The notes beneath the pieces were generated by a model, which searched no databases, was not told where the DNA came from, and saw only the letters and a program-made list of their open reading frames with translations. From positions 1 to 5,197 of the forward strand of contig CAINXK010000418.1 of assembly GCA_903854805.1 (NCBI GenBank): a stretch of DNA of 5,197 nt. The letters are read 5' to 3'. This document shows positions 4,960-5,197 of this stretch, piece after piece. The stretch is from an uncultured Anaerolineae bacterium. Its GTDB lineage: Bacteria; Chloroflexota; Anaerolineae; Anaerolineales; Villigracilaceae. The stretch's first letter is position 1. Each line of letters begins with the position of its first letter. Made by a program: the position numbers and the translations under genes.

Positions 4960-5197
4960 ATGAAAATCAAGCATATTTTCAAAATATTTACGGCTTTATT
5001 CATTACATTGATCATGTACGGATGTTCACCAAAGCCATTTATTGATAGTCAAAATAACTTTAATCCAGATGACGCCATTCTGGATACATTTAATAGCCAG
5101 AATCCATCGGTTGACTGTCCGGCGTATCGAGACCTAAAGATAGCGGAATACTTTGGGCATTGTATATACTATGACAATGCAAGTATTCAAGTAAGCC
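4960..5197 (+). CDS. Putative lipoprotein, N-terminal part (runs off the window)
   Basis: The frame is open from ATG 4960 to the window end, giving 79 codons; the C-terminus is missing. The N-terminus is a lipoprotein signal: basic MKIKHIFK, a hydrophobic stretch (IFTALFITLIM), then the lipobox IMYGC with the acceptor Cys at residue 22 and SPKP following. Tyr at -2 is unusual but fits the general lipobox pattern. The mature protein should be anchored outside the cytoplasmic membrane. It contains three further-spaced polar and aromatic blocks, with Cys at 54 and 69 that could form a disulphide (CPAYRDLKIAEYFGHC). I recognise no family. A GAGAG 5 nt upstream (4950-4954) is a weak ribosome site. 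GC content is about 36% by hand count, far below the first two genes, which suggests a different origin. Confidence 0.7.
   Translation, partial: MKIKHIFKIFTALFITLIMYGCSPKPFIDSQNNFNPDDAILDTFNSQNPSVDCPAYRDLKIAEYFGHCIYYDNASIQVS

Noticed and set aside
1..5197. CRISPR array, integron attC or transposase gene
   Set aside because: No regularly spaced direct repeats, no GTTRRRY/RYYYAAC core pair in a suitable fold, and no DDE or Y1/HUH protein are visible in any frame.

Overview
The window most likely comes from an Anaerolineae-type Chloroflexota bacterium. This is an inference. It rests on a secreted protein with Thr/Pro-rich linkers and a Cys-containing hydrophobic C-terminal tag ending in basic residues, and on the particular GNAT and YdjM-type families present. 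No rRNA or marker gene is here to confirm it. All recognisable genes lie on the + strand.

Layout. 1-524 is a long non-coding leader with two sizeable hairpins (131-165 and 288-324) and a small near-palindrome (79-94); the second hairpin is terminator-like. A clear sigma70-type promoter (525-553) precedes a large exported protein (626-2341). That protein has a signal peptide, a beta-sandwich-like domain, a helical TPR-like segment, a Thr/Pro linker, an NlpE-like beta domain and a C-terminal anchor or sorting tag. A 171-nt gap with a 10-bp inverted repeat leads to a YdjM-family (DUF457) membrane metal-dependent hydrolase (2513-3190). A tandem-domain GNAT acetyltransferase follows after 92 nt (3283-4113). 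The YdjM-like and GNAT genes may be co-transcribed, but nothing links their functions.

4114-4959 looks decayed or accessory. It holds a second candidate promoter (4287-4315), two small inverted repeats, and a 42-codon reading frame (4448-4576). The first ~17 residues of that frame look like the N-terminus of an alpha/beta-hydrolase and the rest does not, so I read it as a gene remnant. A densely folded element follows (4621-4762), with three hairpins, two of them between paired outer arms. The window ends inside the N-terminus of an AT-rich lipoprotein gene (from 4960, about 36% GC by hand count). Its composition differs sharply from the GC-rich first two genes, which suggests the edge of an acquired or poorly conserved segment.

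I found no convincing new multi-gene system. The best candidates for follow-up are the folded element at 4621-4762, the truncated hydrolase next to it, and the C-terminal sorting-type tag of the first gene.
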